Source: Trichostrongylus colubriformis (lineage: Eukaryota > Nematoda > Chromadorea > Rhabditida > Trichostrongylidae). Taken from it: a DNA stretch of 64,000 nucleotides. Where the stretch lies: positions 21,037,664-21,101,663 of the forward strand of contig OZ022257.1 of the NCBI GenBank assembly GCA_963978905.1. The letters are read 5' to 3'. This document shows, piece by piece, positions 22,950 through 34,515 of the stretch. The number at the start of each line of letters is the position of its first letter. Position 1 is the first letter of the stretch. A model generated the notes under the pieces. That model saw only the letters and a program-made list of their open reading frames with translations, made no database searches and had not been told where the DNA came from. Position numbers and translations under genes: made by a program.

Positions 22950-23640
22950 ATTTGGTTAATGTTTCGGCTGATCGCCTTTTTCAGAGCCTGTGAAGCAGAA
23001 ACATATCAGAGATACCCTTTTTGTGAATAAGGTGAACGGCTCTAATCTTCCATACTCAAGGCACAGTTTTATGCAGATGTATTCTATTAAAGAGTATATT
23101 TGGTGGTGCCGTAAGGCCAAGGGCTATCGATCGAGAAATACATAGGGAGTGTTGTCGGGTGAAGTTGAGCTTCTGGCAGGGAGTCGGCGAAGAATATTGT
23201 AAACAGCGTCACTGGAGGTATCTATCCACCGCACTCGTTTGTTGGGCAAAGGAGGAAAATGTACATCGTACTGGAGGTAGTCTGTAAACAGACTCGAAAT
23301 AATCGGCAGAGGGATTGGCTTTATCTTTTTTAGTTTTCATATTGAAGGAGTGGCTAACCAAAAAAAGAGATGCTGTCTGAGATTCTATGCTGAAGAAGTT
23401 TCAGGAAACCTGTCATGTTGCGAGATGCCGCTATAATGATCTCTTCTATATTGAATATGAAGCACGGTCACTTCTGATCTTGCGTGCTACCTTAAGAACT
23501 TATCCGAGCTGTACTTTCGAAAGCTGGCGTAGTAGAACTCCGCTCATGTGTTCAAATGGCGAGTTTTCTCAGAGTGCTTGGGGTTCTCCACCATTTTCCT
23601 TGTCAGAGGTACATGACTGTTAATGATCTGAAGGTAGATT
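22950..23640 (-). mobile_element. LINE reverse-transcriptase fragment (CR1/L2-like)
   Basis: On the minus strand the blocks ADYFESVYRL, then AVYNILRRLPARSSTSPDN with TPYVFL, then LFNRIHLHKTVP and VWKIRAVHLIHKKG appear in the order expected for the fingers of non-LTR reverse transcriptases (the family pattern is a PDG-like turn, PL..LFN.SL..G..P..WK.A.V.PI.KKG). The blocks are split by stops and frameshifts. No endonuclease or catalytic Asp block is visible, so it is a short relic of a different LINE family from the one at 17-20 kb. Confidence 0.7.
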
Positions 23641-23649
23641 CCAGTGAAT

Positions 23650-25060
23650 GTCATAACATTTATCAACATCCCCAGATATGAAGTCGAACCAATAGACCAG
23701 TCCAAAGATGTTAATATGGCACTAGAGTTAGCTTTAGCAGAAGTTCTGTAAGAAATTACCGAAGAGGTTCAAAATAGCTCGAATCAGAAGCTCTCCATGC
23801 AATGCAGAAGCGCTGAAAAGTGGAAAGATAGCAAGGTCCTTAATCATTGATGGGTTTGTTTTCAAGACTAAGTCTAGCGTATTTCAACCATGAGTGACTT
23901 TCATCATTAGTGGGGTCGAGCTATAAGAGTTAACAAAATCAGTGAGAGACGAGGAAGATGATGAATGCATTCCTTCCCAATTACCCACGACATCCCAGTA
24001 TGCTGTAGCTTGGAAGCACCAATGATGAGAAAATCTGAAAAGATCAGGCATAATTTTTTTTGACATAATCGAGAAATTGCAAAAAAGGGTTTGATCTGGT
24101 AAATGGACTTCTATAAATTATGACAACAATAATGTCGCAACTCCTAGCATTGATGTGACAGAACGGTTTGGCTTTATCTTGTGAAGTTTTTGCTGAAATG
24201 TGGTAGTGGTCAGCCTCCTTATGTGTAAAAGCGGCTCCCCGCCACCCATATTATCACCGTTTCTTTTACAGCAATGGACGAGAAATTTATTTTTAAAGCT
24301 CGAAATTGCATCGCGGATCGTGTCACGCTTGTACCACGTTTCATTAATGTGACTGCATGAGGCCTTGAACCAGTAAATGATAAGGACCGGAGATTTGGTT
24401 TGTGACGGAATGTGAGCCAAGAGAGAGTAAATTGATCAGAGAATAAATTTGCTATCAAAGGTGCAGTTTGAGTCATTGAGTTTCAGATGGATGATAAGTA
24501 GATCTTCGGTAGGTGTCACCGGAACTGAAATAGTAGAAGACGCCTACCAAGACCCCCAACTCGGAGATAATGTAGGAAAAAATTTCCTGGAGAAGATAAC
24601 GACTATAACCTACAGCAACTATTGGCAAAAGATGGTTAAAGACAGTGTTAGGAATGATTCGGTTGTTTCATCTTTTAATCTCTGATATTGACCTATGGAC
24701 GTGCTCACCACGAAAGCTGGCACGTCACGCACCACGTCATTTCGATCAATATGGCTCTAATACGATACAATAAGTATCATTCTGCTATCATGCTCATTAC
24801 TGTGCAATTCAGTCTTTCTTCGGCACAGTCGTCCCTAGGTGACGGGGTGGGTCATCCAAGGCGTCAGGTGTTATCTGTTGCGCCATTTGTACAGCTCGGA
24901 GGCGCGCTTTTTCACCAGGATTTTTCACAGATGGCCTTGCTACACTTGTAAAGTGACAATTTTTTGGGGTTCTTTTGATTATCACATAACCCCTAATGTT
25001 GTCTTAAAGTTATAAGATGATTGTTCTGATGGTTCAGATGAAAAATCGTTCGATCAGTGC
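23650..25060. other. No recognised gene
   Basis: Both strands carry frames of 60-100 codons, but none shows coding character, splice framing or known motifs. Confidence 0.4.
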
Positions 25061-25064
25061 TACT

Positions 25065-25660
25065 CTATGCATCTGGTCGGACATGAAGGAGATCTGAGGT
25101 CGCTTGATTCTGCATTGATAAGTCTGTGACGACGTGAACCGATTTTCCTTCTTGAGCACATGCCATGCCAGCTTTTTGAAGAAGATTTTTGTCATATTCT
25201 AACTCTTCTTTTGTGTAATCCTTTCTCGCACAGGGATGGACAAAAGGTCCTGTAAGGGAGAGTTTGCTCATTTCTTGTACGGAAAAGCTCACCTCTGAGT
25301 TCCTGGGAATTCACCTTGGTCTGTATGATTCCAAATCGTGAGCTCTTTGGAGCATGTATCACGGATGGAAAACGGTGGATTTTATCTTACCACGAATCTA
25401 CTCCGTGAGTAGGTTTCCTAGAGATGCTCTCGGCACTTTTCTAAAAGCCTCTTTATCGAAAGCATTAGTAGCAATTTGGTTTTCTAATCCTTCAGTGGTG
25501 GCAATGCATGTTATGCCACGGACCTTTCCAGTAGCTTTCTTAACATCTTTATAAAATTTTACCGAAGCGCTATGTAACGCTGGGCTGTTCCCGTAGTTCT
25601 GATAGTTGCATTTGCTTTTCAAAAGGGTGAGCTTATTCAAAGTCAACACTTTGTCGTAAG
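25065..25660 (-). pseudogene. Two joined coding exons with an in-frame stop, unrecognised
   Basis: Upstream exon, about 25,647-25,391, contains KFYKDVKKATGKVRGITC, IATTEGLENQIATNAFDKEA and a donor GTAAGA. Downstream exon, about 25,269-25,065, follows the acceptor CTCTCCCTTACAG and reads PFVHPCARKDYTKEELEYDK onward to a TAG stop. The two join in phase, but the upstream exon has a TAG four codons before its donor. This is therefore a pseudogene, a sequence error, or a misread exon end. The composition looks like a soluble protein; no family was recognised. A possible earlier exon lies at 25,961-26,209. Confidence 0.4.
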
Positions 25661-25960
25661 GAGGCTAAAAAAATTATCTATTCAAGAGAAGTAACCATCT
25701 TCGCGCGACGATACTTCCGAGTTAATTTGGTGAGCGTCCCGTTTGTTCCTCCATTTTGGTCTTCCTTGGCGCCATGCTTTCGATTGAAACAGATAGGTGA
25801 GGAGCAAAGTTGTTAGCAAGGATGGAAGCAATGTGGTAGGAAACCGGGTTCGATCAGTTTAAGCCATAGCGGGAGTAGAGCGACCTGCTATAGAGCGGCC
25901 GACCTACCGAAAATTACTTATCAGTAATGTACGGGCTAGTATCAAGAAGTCTCGTATCGA

Positions 25961-26209
25961 TCATGCGCTCATTATGCATGAGAAAAACGGTTGTTCGTTT
26001 ACATGGGAACATTTGAATGTATTTCTGGCATAAAACGACTGAAGCACTGCTTTGGGCACATGATCGCATTCTTTTTGATTGGTAGTACACGTCCGTAGCT
26101 CTTCTACCGAGCCTTGCCGAACAGCGACATACGGAACAGTTGTTTTCCAGATCAGTGGAATCACCATGAAGAACGGAAGATTTGCGAATGTGCGTCTGCC
26201 ATCATCCAT
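25961..26209 (-). CDS. Possible coding exon, unrecognised
   Basis: An open minus-strand frame of 82 codons with a cysteine-containing stretch (RTCTTNQKECDHVP) ends in a stop at 25,961. It could be an upstream part of the gene at 25.1-25.7 kb, or chance. No clear acceptor was fixed. The plus strand is also open over part of it, which lowers confidence. Confidence 0.2.
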   Translation of the reverse strand: MDDGRRTFANLPFFMVIPLIWKTTVPYVAVRQGSVEELRTCTTNQKECDHVPKAVLQSFYARNTFKCSHVNEQPFFSCIMSA

Positions 26210-26389
26210 GTATCACGTTGATTTCAGAAAAACTTTGCTGACACGTTTGATTGCACGGCTGTCAAACAGGCAAGTATTCAATGGGAATCATTTTTTCCTT
26301 CAGTTCGAGTGCCATCTGCCAAGTTATCTATTTCTGAGACCATTCAAACGTGCACAAGGTTTTTTGAATGAAATGAGCTATATGTAGGA

Positions 26390-27480
26390 CAGTTTCAGCA
26401 GTAGCGGCTGACGTCAGTGGCGTATTACGTCATGTCTGGACGATACAATGCGCGGAAGAACTGTTTATTGCTACTCAGGCGATATTAAATACCGGCTAAT
26501 ATCTTATCATATTGATTCATATTGATATGGTGTCGTGTCGGTTGATTTCTTCCTTCAGTTTGATACCGGTATCATACCACAAGTCTTCACTTGTTATGCT
26601 TGCCTGATCATTAAGGATGATAAGATCGCCATGCTGTAGGTTAATCTGAGCTGACAGACTTCATACAGATTTTATATATAACTCAACAAAGTTAAACACA
26701 ACACACCAAACAATTTCAGTATAACAATGCTCTATGCTCTGTGATCAAGACCAAGATGCTCTTATCTCCCTCACACCAAGAATGCTGCCGTTATCAGAAA
26801 AGATGCTCTGAGAGCTCCTAATGTCAGATTGAAAGAATGCTTCAGAAGACCTAGCCCAAAGAGGTAGAAAGGAGCAATAATAAAAATATAGTGTTCTCCT
26901 TCGCCAGAGGGCTTAAATACCCGCCATATCGGGCCCAAAGTCCATTGCCGCCAATTTTCGCCGCGGGGGGTCAAAGTCCATGCGGTCAGAGAACGTTCAT
27001 GCGTTCCCCCAGCGGTCAAAGAACGATCATCGTCATGAGACAAAAAAGGGGTCGCCGATATGTCGTGACAAGTTCTATATTTCCCAAATGCTTTCTCAAA
27101 TGTTATCATGCTTTTAAAGCTCCTTTCATTTCTTTGGGCTGTGGTCCCGTTCGGACTAATCACTACTAGCCGGGCATCCGCTCTATTCTAGCTCAGTTCC
27201 TTAGACAGGATTGGTCTAACGGTGGAATAGAGAAAGCCCGTCATGTGGTGAAGCCGGCATTGCTCCAGTGCTTGTGCTCCACCAACCACTCGAAGTTGTT
27301 TTCATCCATTCGCTTGGTGCAATGATGTGCTCGTGCGATTCCCTTTTCGGAACACCTCACCCATTTTACATCAATACGCTTGGGGAGCTCTTCACCTCTC
27401 AGCTGCTGAACCATCACACTTTGTGTTGTAGATGCAGACGTTTGCTACATCCCTACTACATAATACTCTTCGTCTTTCTG
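26390..27480. other. No recognised gene
   Basis: A minus-strand frame of 130 codons (26,771-27,163) overlaps a plus-strand frame of 92 codons. Neither shows a known motif. A GC-rich patch at about 26,920-27,060 stands out from the flanks. Confidence 0.35.
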
Positions 27481-27489
27481 TATGTGCGT

Positions 27490-27870
27490 CGGTTCGTCAT
27501 TCTGTCTGTCACGAAATAAGGGATCACATAAAAAGCATCTGTTGAGAACGGGCCAGTTTTGGGTCAGGTAGGGCATGGCGGAGATGTAAGGAGCAGATAT
27601 GAACTTAACTATGCTCCGCTCACGGTGGGCAGAGAGTGCCCTAGAATGCTCAGTCCACTGGAAAGAAAAAGATTAAGGTCAGCAATGAATCTCTGAAAGT
27701 CATGGAAGAAGACCGCGCTCAATGGGCTGAGGGCATCCCGGGCTATACTTACAGCTAAAATTCATAATTCGATCGCATCGTGGCATATAGACTAGGAAAG
27801 AAAGTCGATGGAGGTGGCCAACATTTACGCTATCTTGAAACGATGGGAAACCCGTTTACAATGAGTGGAG
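27490..27870 (+). repeat. Dispersed repeat (direct partner at 39.89-40.20 kb)
   Basis: It starts with CTGTCTGTCACGAAATAAGG; the partner has CTGTCTGTCACGAAATTAGG, and both continue with ATCACAT, a GGTCAG(C/G) block and AAATTCATAA. Similarity is moderate and gapped. The sequence TGTCACGAAAT is the complement of the tail of the large dispersed repeats (ATTTCGTGACA), so these families may share an end. Confidence 0.6.
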
Positions 27871-28377
27871 CATATCATCAGTCAGAGTTACTCACTGCAA
27901 GAATTGGAATTTCTTCCGTGATGATAAGCGGGAATAGTCAGTGGTAGCTAATGCCATGGAAAGGCGACAAATCTCAACCGTGAGCAGAGCTGTTGAATAG
28001 AGGGCGAAGCTTTTGCAAGGGTGGGTAGAGCTTAAGTAATAAATATTGCATTGTAGCTCCAGTCCGAGCTCAGGAAAAATATTGATAAAGGAGAAGCAAT
28101 GCTGCTCACAAGAAACCCTCGTCGAGGTGGATGGAGCAAAATTGGAAAATGTGCGATGCAGTGTGAGACAGTGCTGAACATATAATAAAAAAAAGAAATT
28201 GGAAAAAAAGAGAAACTGGAAATTCCTAATTGTATAAGAGGGGGGAACCACTCTCTATTGGAGTACACCAATGGGACACACATCACAAACTGCGCCTTGT
28301 AAATGTCATAAATCATGAATATCGATGATTATCGGCTGTCAAAATCATCGGTTTCAGTGTAGGGGACTAGTGATGAG

Positions 28378-28601
28378 GGGTGACGGCTGGGACACACGAA
28401 TCTAGGCCGTGACCCTGTGACAGCCTGTGGCCTTTGCCCTGTGATATGAATAATTCAGACAATTTGACTATACAACGGAACAGGCTTGCAAGGAGGACAC
28501 GATTTACATGAACAAATTGTCTGAATTATTTAAGGCTTAGGTCAAAGGTCACAGGCTGTTACAGGGTCACGGCCTAGATTCGTGTGTCCCAACCTACACC
28601 C
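28378..28601. mobile_element. 224-bp hairpin MITE with perfect 9-bp TSD, Mutator-like
   Basis: The element starts GGGTGACGGCTGGGACACAC and ends with GTGTGTCCCAACCTACACCC, giving inverted arms of about 90 bp with a loop of about 45 bp. The 9-mer AGTGATGAG lies directly before (28,369-28,377) and directly after (28,602-28,610). The GGGTG/CACCC ends and 9-bp TSD match the elements at 2.9, 44.9 and 58.2 kb, although the interior differs. No ORF. Confidence 0.88.
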
Positions 28602-28837
28602 AGTGATGAGCAGTGGATCACTGTCAACGAGCGAGTGATGCTACAGAGGTAAAATTTCATAGAGCCACGTACCGTGGCGCCGAGTTTTTATTAACCAATC
28701 GACCTACTGACGGCAACCGTTCACAGTATTCACAGCTCGTAGTAGGGTGCGTTAACCAACTGGTATATGAAATGAGCGTCAATAGGAATCTTAAAAACTC
28801 GAACACAACCCCACAAATGGGGCTAACATAGCAGCAA

Positions 28838-28839
28838 TA

Positions 28840-28880
<41 letters not shown>

Positions 28881-28952
28881 GTATTATTATATTATTGTAT
28901 TATTGTATTATTGTATTATTATTATTGTATTATATTATTATTATAATATGTA
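28838..28952. repeat. (ATT)n microsatellite
   Basis: A run of ATT units, pure for about 35 bp and then interrupted by GTATT and ATATT variants. Confidence 0.95.
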
Positions 28953-29379
28953 TGTATAAGCATCGTATTGGTGTATGTGTAGATTGTAAGGGCCACCAAT
29001 CAGATGACTTGAACAAGATCGATTTGTTATACAGACGGTCACCTCCTGCATACCGAACCACGGCGAAACAACACATAGTCATACAGCAATATGAGAAAGG
29101 CTTCATTTCGAAAGATATCCTGATGGAACTATCAGTCCATTCACCACATATGCATCATATAAAACAAAGAGGTTGAGATAGAGTGGCTTGGCAGATGCGC
29201 ACATACAGTGACCGTAACAATAGGACTGAATTCGGAATCTCTACATGCACTGGCCTCTCCGAAGACTATGGTGTCACTAGCACCACAGGTGTCATATATG
29301 TACAGGTCTGATCATGTAACTAGTGATTACTCGTTAGAAATCACGTATAAACATGTTGCTTTGAATTTTAAACTTCCGC

Positions 29380-29590
29380 TCTCCTATCTATTGAATTCTG
29401 TAAGGCCAAGGGTTCTCTTTTCTTACAAGGGAAGGACCCCAGGTCGAAGTGGCCAATCGGAATGGGGTACATATGGTCCGATGCATCTTCGGACGCTGAT
29501 CTCGAATCTGCATATCGAATTTGCAGAACGATTCTCTGATTAGAGCTACGAGGCCGTTTTTCGACGAAAGTCGGCTCAAATACACCACAA
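29380..29590 (-). repeat. Inverted repeat arm paired with 30.42-30.60 kb
   Basis: Read on the minus strand, it shares AATCGTTCTGCAAATT, a TTCGAGATCAGCGT block and TATGTACCCCATTCCGA with 30,470-30,580 on the plus strand. The arms are about 120 bp with mismatches, separated by roughly 0.9 kb. The segment between holds no recognised gene. Confidence 0.65.
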
Positions 29591-30779
29591 ACGATTGGTC
29601 TGCGAGTACCCGGCTGGCGTAGAGGTAAGTGTCGCGCTCAGTAAACTGTTAACGCTAGTTCGGACCCTTTGAGAAAGAGTCGCTTTCGCAATTCGTTGAA
29701 CTTTTTCTACTGACTACAACACTTCTACTTTGATAGCACCTTATTTTGATGATCTTCCTGGATCAGAAATGTTCAAATGGCAATCACTTGCCGCAAATAT
29801 AATGTTTGATCACAACTTTTGAATGCATTGGTATTTTCCTATTCATGATCCTCTTATATGTCTAGGAAACATACCTAAAGTGTTGTCATGTTCAGTAAGT
29901 GCTATATTCCTTTTTTATGTACCTCACTATTCTTATATTCAAGATCGCAGAAAACTCCGCGATCCAGCTTTTTTGATTAAGCAGACCCGCATAGCGCACG
30001 AATTTGGCGTTACCGCAGTCTGGAGGTCGAAACCCCTCTGTGCAAATTCCAAGCCAAGTGGAGTTTGTGGCTCAACTTCGGAAATTTAAGGGTGGCCATG
30101 TCGCAAGCAATATTTTTTTCGATTCGAAACTTTCTATGAAGAAGCCATCAGCCATGTCCAAAATAACCGTATATATCTATCTAGATGCCCATGACAAAAA
30201 ATGTACGCAACAAGCGCCAAATAAGAGCATTTGCTCAGCAGAGGTCAACGATTTCTCCTCTGTTGAATGGATTGCCTCGCAATAGTCCAAAAAGAATTTT
30301 TCCGAAATTTGGTCAAATTCTCGAATTGACTAAAAACATGTCCCATAAAGTAGTTTGATCCTCCAAACATGACAATCGCACTGGTTTCGCGCGAGAACGT
30401 CTGACTCGCGTGCTATGGGCTTTCAATCCCACCATATAATGGTATTGTTTTATCAAAAAACCCCCATAACTTCGCTCGGAAAATCGTTCTGCAAATTTAG
30501 AATGCAGTTTCGAGATCAGCGTTCGGATAATACAACGGATAATATGTATCCCATTCCGAATGGCCCTTGTACGAATTCTTAGGCATATACCAAAACTGAA
30601 TGACCTCTCGCCAACATTACCTCATGTATTCGCTACAATTTTATCCCTTTCAACGTCTCAGTATATCCAAAATGGCAGAATACAAAAAAGACAAGCGTCT
30701 ACGGTGACGAATTAGCCGACCGACAGTCAACACAGTCGACGCCAATGCAGCGAATAAAACTACCGCGGTGCAGCAGCGA

Positions 30780-31062
30780 CGGCTATTACCATTCTTGCCA
30801 GAATTTTCAGTGGTTATTGCTTGCTATCACTCCCAATCAATGTCCCTGTCTTTTACCCACACATAGCTCAACATATGCCCATGTTATACTGCCAATCCAA
30901 AAAAGAAACGAAGAATTTCTGATATTTGTTTTCCAACGTTCCCTATCAGCCGTTATCAGTTATTATCAATTCGGACCATTAACCATTTCCATGAATTTCG
31001 TGGCAAACCCGCAGGAGCACACAAAGACACACATAAGGGATTACATATATATTCATAGTGGA
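30780..31062 (+). repeat. Degenerate relative of the 145-bp repeat tail
   Basis: It contains ATCAATGTCCCTGTC, TATCAGCCGTTATCAGTTATTATCA and AATTTCGTGGCAAACCCGCAGGAGCACAC (given here in pieces of the same block), in the order seen at the ends of the large dispersed repeats. The tail is CA-rich as in those copies. It abuts the last exon of the recycling-factor-like fragment. Confidence 0.6.
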
Positions 31063-31082
31063 ATACCTACCGGTAATATCCC

Positions 31083-31306
31083 TCAGTTATGTTCCTTCTT
31101 AGTTCTGAGTAGTTCTTTTGCGGCCACGTCCAACGTATCTATCGTCGTCAATTTATATGCATCCATGAGATTTCCAACCCGCTGCACTTGCCATCGTACG
31201 TCATCTCCGGTCATTCGTATCTTCCGTAGGTTCACTCGCGCTTTTTGGCTACGGCGACAACATCTTCGAGCTACTTCTTCTCTGGTCTTATTTCGAACAC
31301 TGTCTC
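31083..31306 (-). CDS. Ribosome recycling factor-like C-terminal exon (mitochondrial type), partial
   Basis: After a possible acceptor (GCCCACCAG) the minus strand is open for 73 codons to a TGA. The peptide aligns by eye with the C-terminal helices of ribosome recycling factor: KTREEVARR, then KARVNLRKIR (family pattern RV.LR.IR), then VGNLMDAYKLTTIDTLDVAA followed by KELL (family pattern LTDKY...ID.L...KE.ELL). RRF frees ribosomes after termination, in mitochondria in animals. The usual domain is about 185 residues, so only the last 40% is present. No upstream exon was identified. This could be a last exon or a pseudogene piece. Confidence 0.45.
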
Positions 31307-31459
31307 CTGGTGGGCGAGCCACCAGCTGGCGCTCCATTCGTAGCCGACCATCCCCCAATCACTTTTCTGTGGCTCTCTTTGACGTACATGTTTCACATGC
31401 CTACAGTAGAGGAAACCCACTGCAACAGTGGATGAAATGCTGTTCAATCTATATGTAGT

Positions 31460-32980
31460 GATGTTATTCTGCTCATAGCCCGGACTACTCGGTGGCACTC
31501 CACGCCTATCTTATTTTTTTACTAATCTCATGACTTCGTTTGAGATAAGCAGCAAGCTTGGCCGGAGGACACGATACCAGCGCAACTCCTTTGACATTCG
31601 CTATGATTTGCCCTCCTCTGAAATTAGATGTGTCCCTTTGATTTGTTCACATTCAATGAGGTCAGCAGTCTTGGTAACAATAATAAACTTATTGAGCATT
31701 GCATGCAACCCTTTGACAGCACAGAAGCACACAACGAAACATCGTCAGCATAGGCGAGCCCAATCGAGGTAGCAGTGCACAATAAGATTGGATAGTAGCG
31801 GAGATTTTACAGACTGTTTGTCTCTATTTCATGGTTCTATTATGCCACATATTTTCTTGTCTCTATTACGCCTCATACTTTCTATCTATCTAGCAATAGC
31901 ATTTTCTATTACCGTTACAGTAGCACATACGCTTTACCTATATGCCTTACATTGTATCTCCATTCATCACTTATATATTATATTTTGTATCGTATCGCCA
32001 TTTACCACTTATATGCCTTATATTATCATTTACCGCCTTATCTTTTCATCTATCGCTTATGTTCTACAATGTTTTGCCGTTTATCTGTTATATGCTTTAC
32101 ATAGTGTCACTATAATCATCATATATGATGACTCATTTGTAACTTGTCACAACACTATCTCGAGGTCGATCTTGCAATTTGGTTCTACATTCCCACAGTA
32201 AGCTTCAACTTTCCTTTAGCGGTAACTTCATCAAATGTCAGTATAGACACGCCCCTTTTGTAGCGTATAAAAGAGCCTCACTGTACCGTCAAGATGGTTT
32301 TTCCTCATTCGTGCTTCTTCTTTGTCTCATCATATCCTTTTGGTGCATCGGCGCGACTAGAACGACCTTGGACTGAAAGCAGGGTCAACCTCACCGATTA
32401 CGACCCCCCCCCGTTAAGGATTCCTCAATGGAGGGGAGGGGTTGTACTTGGTAAGCTCGGAGAGGGTTAGTAATCCTTGTGGTCAGCTGTGATCAGAACA
32501 ATGAAATCCCTGAGGGTGAGGGTGGAAAGAGTCAGTGAGAAAATCAGATAAAATTTACCATTTTAAGGTTACATTACACTTCTCCTCGGAAATTCTTCTT
32601 CGCGGATGTGCACTACGAATAAAATTGATTGGAGGACGGTGTTATTTTGTAGCATTCATAAAGATGAAAGGTCCATTTCATGCTATGTATATAAAAGATG
32701 AAATATCACGGTATGTCTATGTTATGATCGTTATCCAATAAAGCTCCATACGAGAAAATCAAAGAGTTTTCGATTGATCAAGTTCCTCTTTCGACTGACA
32801 AATGTTATTCGCGTCACGCCTTAGGTTATCATTCGCGTCACGCCTTAGGTTAATCTCTGCAGAGTCATGGAATGAAGAGCATGCAGCTTTATGAGTGTTG
32901 ATGCATCATCTACTATAAAATTAGTAATCGTGAAAAAGAGATGTAAAGAAGAATAAATGTAGCGAAAATAAGAATATGTT
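31460..32980. other. No recognised gene; AT-rich and motif-bearing DNA
   Basis: 31,840-32,120 is AT-rich with loosely repeated TATTATATGCCTTACAT-type blocks. A copy of the G-rich TCGTA motif is at 32,398-32,460. A 24-bp unit (ATTCGCGTCACGCCTTAGG type) is duplicated at 32,807-32,851. No gene found. Confidence 0.4.
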
Positions 32981-32988
32981 GCAGACAC

Positions 32989-33149
32989 CTTTCACGATGG
33001 AATCTTTCACTTGTTTCATGGAGCTATCCGTTCTCTTAAGCGTAGATGGCACGTGATCTTGAAGTTGCAAGCCGGGAAGTGGTTTCATCCACTGGGGCGC
33101 TAAATTCTTGAGTTGGATGGTAAGCACACTTGGTACATTGCGATGTATC
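32989..33149 (-). CDS. Candidate exon next to the hAT domain, frame ambiguous
   Basis: A good acceptor (CAACTATTTTAG) and a possible donor (AAAG/GTGTCT) bound 161 bp. Two frames are open: one reads IHRNVPSVLTIQLKNLAPQW onward through the whole exon, the other reads DTSQCTKCAYHPTQEFSAP and reaches a stop. The second would continue in phase 0 from a hAT-domain exon upstream. Which is used cannot be told from sequence alone. Confidence 0.3.
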
Positions 33150-33239
33150 CTAAAATAGTTGTTTTGCAGGAACAAGGGTAACTATTTTAGAAAACTCTCT
33201 ATCTGCAGAAATGAAAAAAATCAACAGAACTGACATCAT

Positions 33240-33362
33240 CACATTATCAAGAGTTTCAGTTCCTAAATTGCTGCGTTCTCCCTTAGTGAGCCTATTGATT
33301 GTGGAAAAACTTCGTTCTGGATCAGCAGTACTAGCGGGAATGACAAGGATGCATTTAATTGC
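33240..33362 (-). CDS. hAT transposase C-terminal dimerisation domain
   Basis: After the acceptor CGGTTTTTTTAG the minus strand reads IPASTADPERSFSTINRLTK and then LGTETLDNVMM. This matches the hAT dimerisation domain pattern (P.SSA..ERSFS...RI...LR.RLS...L..L). hAT transposases are cut-and-paste enzymes; the domain is also common in host genes derived from them. The catalytic DDE core and zinc finger were not found upstream. The clean acceptor may mean it is a host-gene exon, otherwise it is a transposon remnant. Confidence 0.65.
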
Positions 33363-33839
33363 CTAAAAAAACCGAGAACTAACATCTTCGTGAAAGAATG
33401 TACTCTGAAGTGAAAGTAATAACATGAGAACAGCACCCGTGTCGAACACAATAAAGATGTTGCGTTACTTGCTAGTTAAGGGGCAAGAAGAAACTTATAT
33501 AGGCTGAGGCAACGACAGAGAGGGAAGATATCAAAGCAGAAGAATAGTCAAGACAGAGCTCAACCGAGCGCGAGGTTTCTGAAGAGTGTAAAACTGGCTG
33601 CGGAGGCGGGACCTATTGTCCTTCGTTTTGTTCTTTGGCGTCTGCCATTCCCAAAGCAAAAAGCCGGATGGCACGATGTAACTGAGGGATTGGGTTTGAC
33701 TCGACTGTAAACACTTTCCTCTCTCTACCATAGAGGTTTGGAATGCATCATCAAGAACTGCAACGTGATTGGGTGACTTAGTATGAACAGAACTTGTCAT
33801 CTATTGACGTTATAGCATGGATGAAAATGCATGAAACAT

Positions 33840-34515
33840 TGGGATGGAAAGAAAAATTAGCTACTATGGACTTATTTCATATCTTACCACGATCGCAAGT
33901 ACGTAATCTAGTATTAGCGGCCACATGCGGACCGGAAAACGTTTGTGTCCATTGAGAATAAAGATGAAATCCTCATGCACGGCGCATCCCACAGAGAAGC
34001 TGTCCGACATTTCTCGTCCTCCTACTAGGCCTCTGGGAGCGAAGGATGCATACTAGAAAAATTTCAATAACAATAAATCGAATTTTCCGGGAGAATCGCG
34101 CGAAGATCTCACAAGTAAAACTTTCCTCAACTGGCTTTTCTAAAGGTTTCTTTTTTCTTTTTGAAGATATGGCATAGTTCAGGTAGTTATTCGAAAGCGC
34201 GAACCTCGCAGACCTCAGCGCGCAGATTCTCACCCATATGGTTTAGTTTGATGAATGTTATGACTATTTGAAGTGAAACACTTCGAAATTTTCCTCAACT
34301 AATCCTCAACTGGAAGCCCATATCGAGAACTAGGCAACCATTAGGGAAAGCAAGCGACCAATAGATAGGTCCGAGGGAGTTATCAGGAAGATAGTTTACA
34401 GCTTTCCGAAAGGTAGGCTTCAGGTTAAGTTTGAACTATTTAGATATGTCCGATTTTAGTATGGGAAAGATACCGCGCTCCATCCTGATCGCCACGTTGC
34501 AGCCGTCGACTAAAA
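33840..34515 (+). repeat. ~675-bp dispersed repeat, copy 1 (direct partner at 40.74-41.61 kb)
   Basis: Both copies start near GATGGAAA(G/C)GAAAAATTAG and end near ATACCGCGCTCCATC followed by GATCGCC. Shared internal blocks include ACTGGCTTTTCTAAAGGTTTC. This copy is shorter because the partner carries an internal tandem duplication. No ORF with transposase motifs. Confidence 0.85.

Noticed and set aside
29610..29672. Possible tRNA/SINE promoter: GGCGTAGAGGTAAGTG (A-box-like) and AGTTCGGACCC (B-box-like)
   Set aside because: The stems of a tRNA cannot be formed and the B-box deviates from GGTTCGANTCC; no repeat copies were seen in the window.
30745..31458. 237-codon plus-strand ORF, longest in the window
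   Set aside because: It runs through a degenerate repeat and is antisense to the better-supported recycling-factor-like exon; no motif in its translation.
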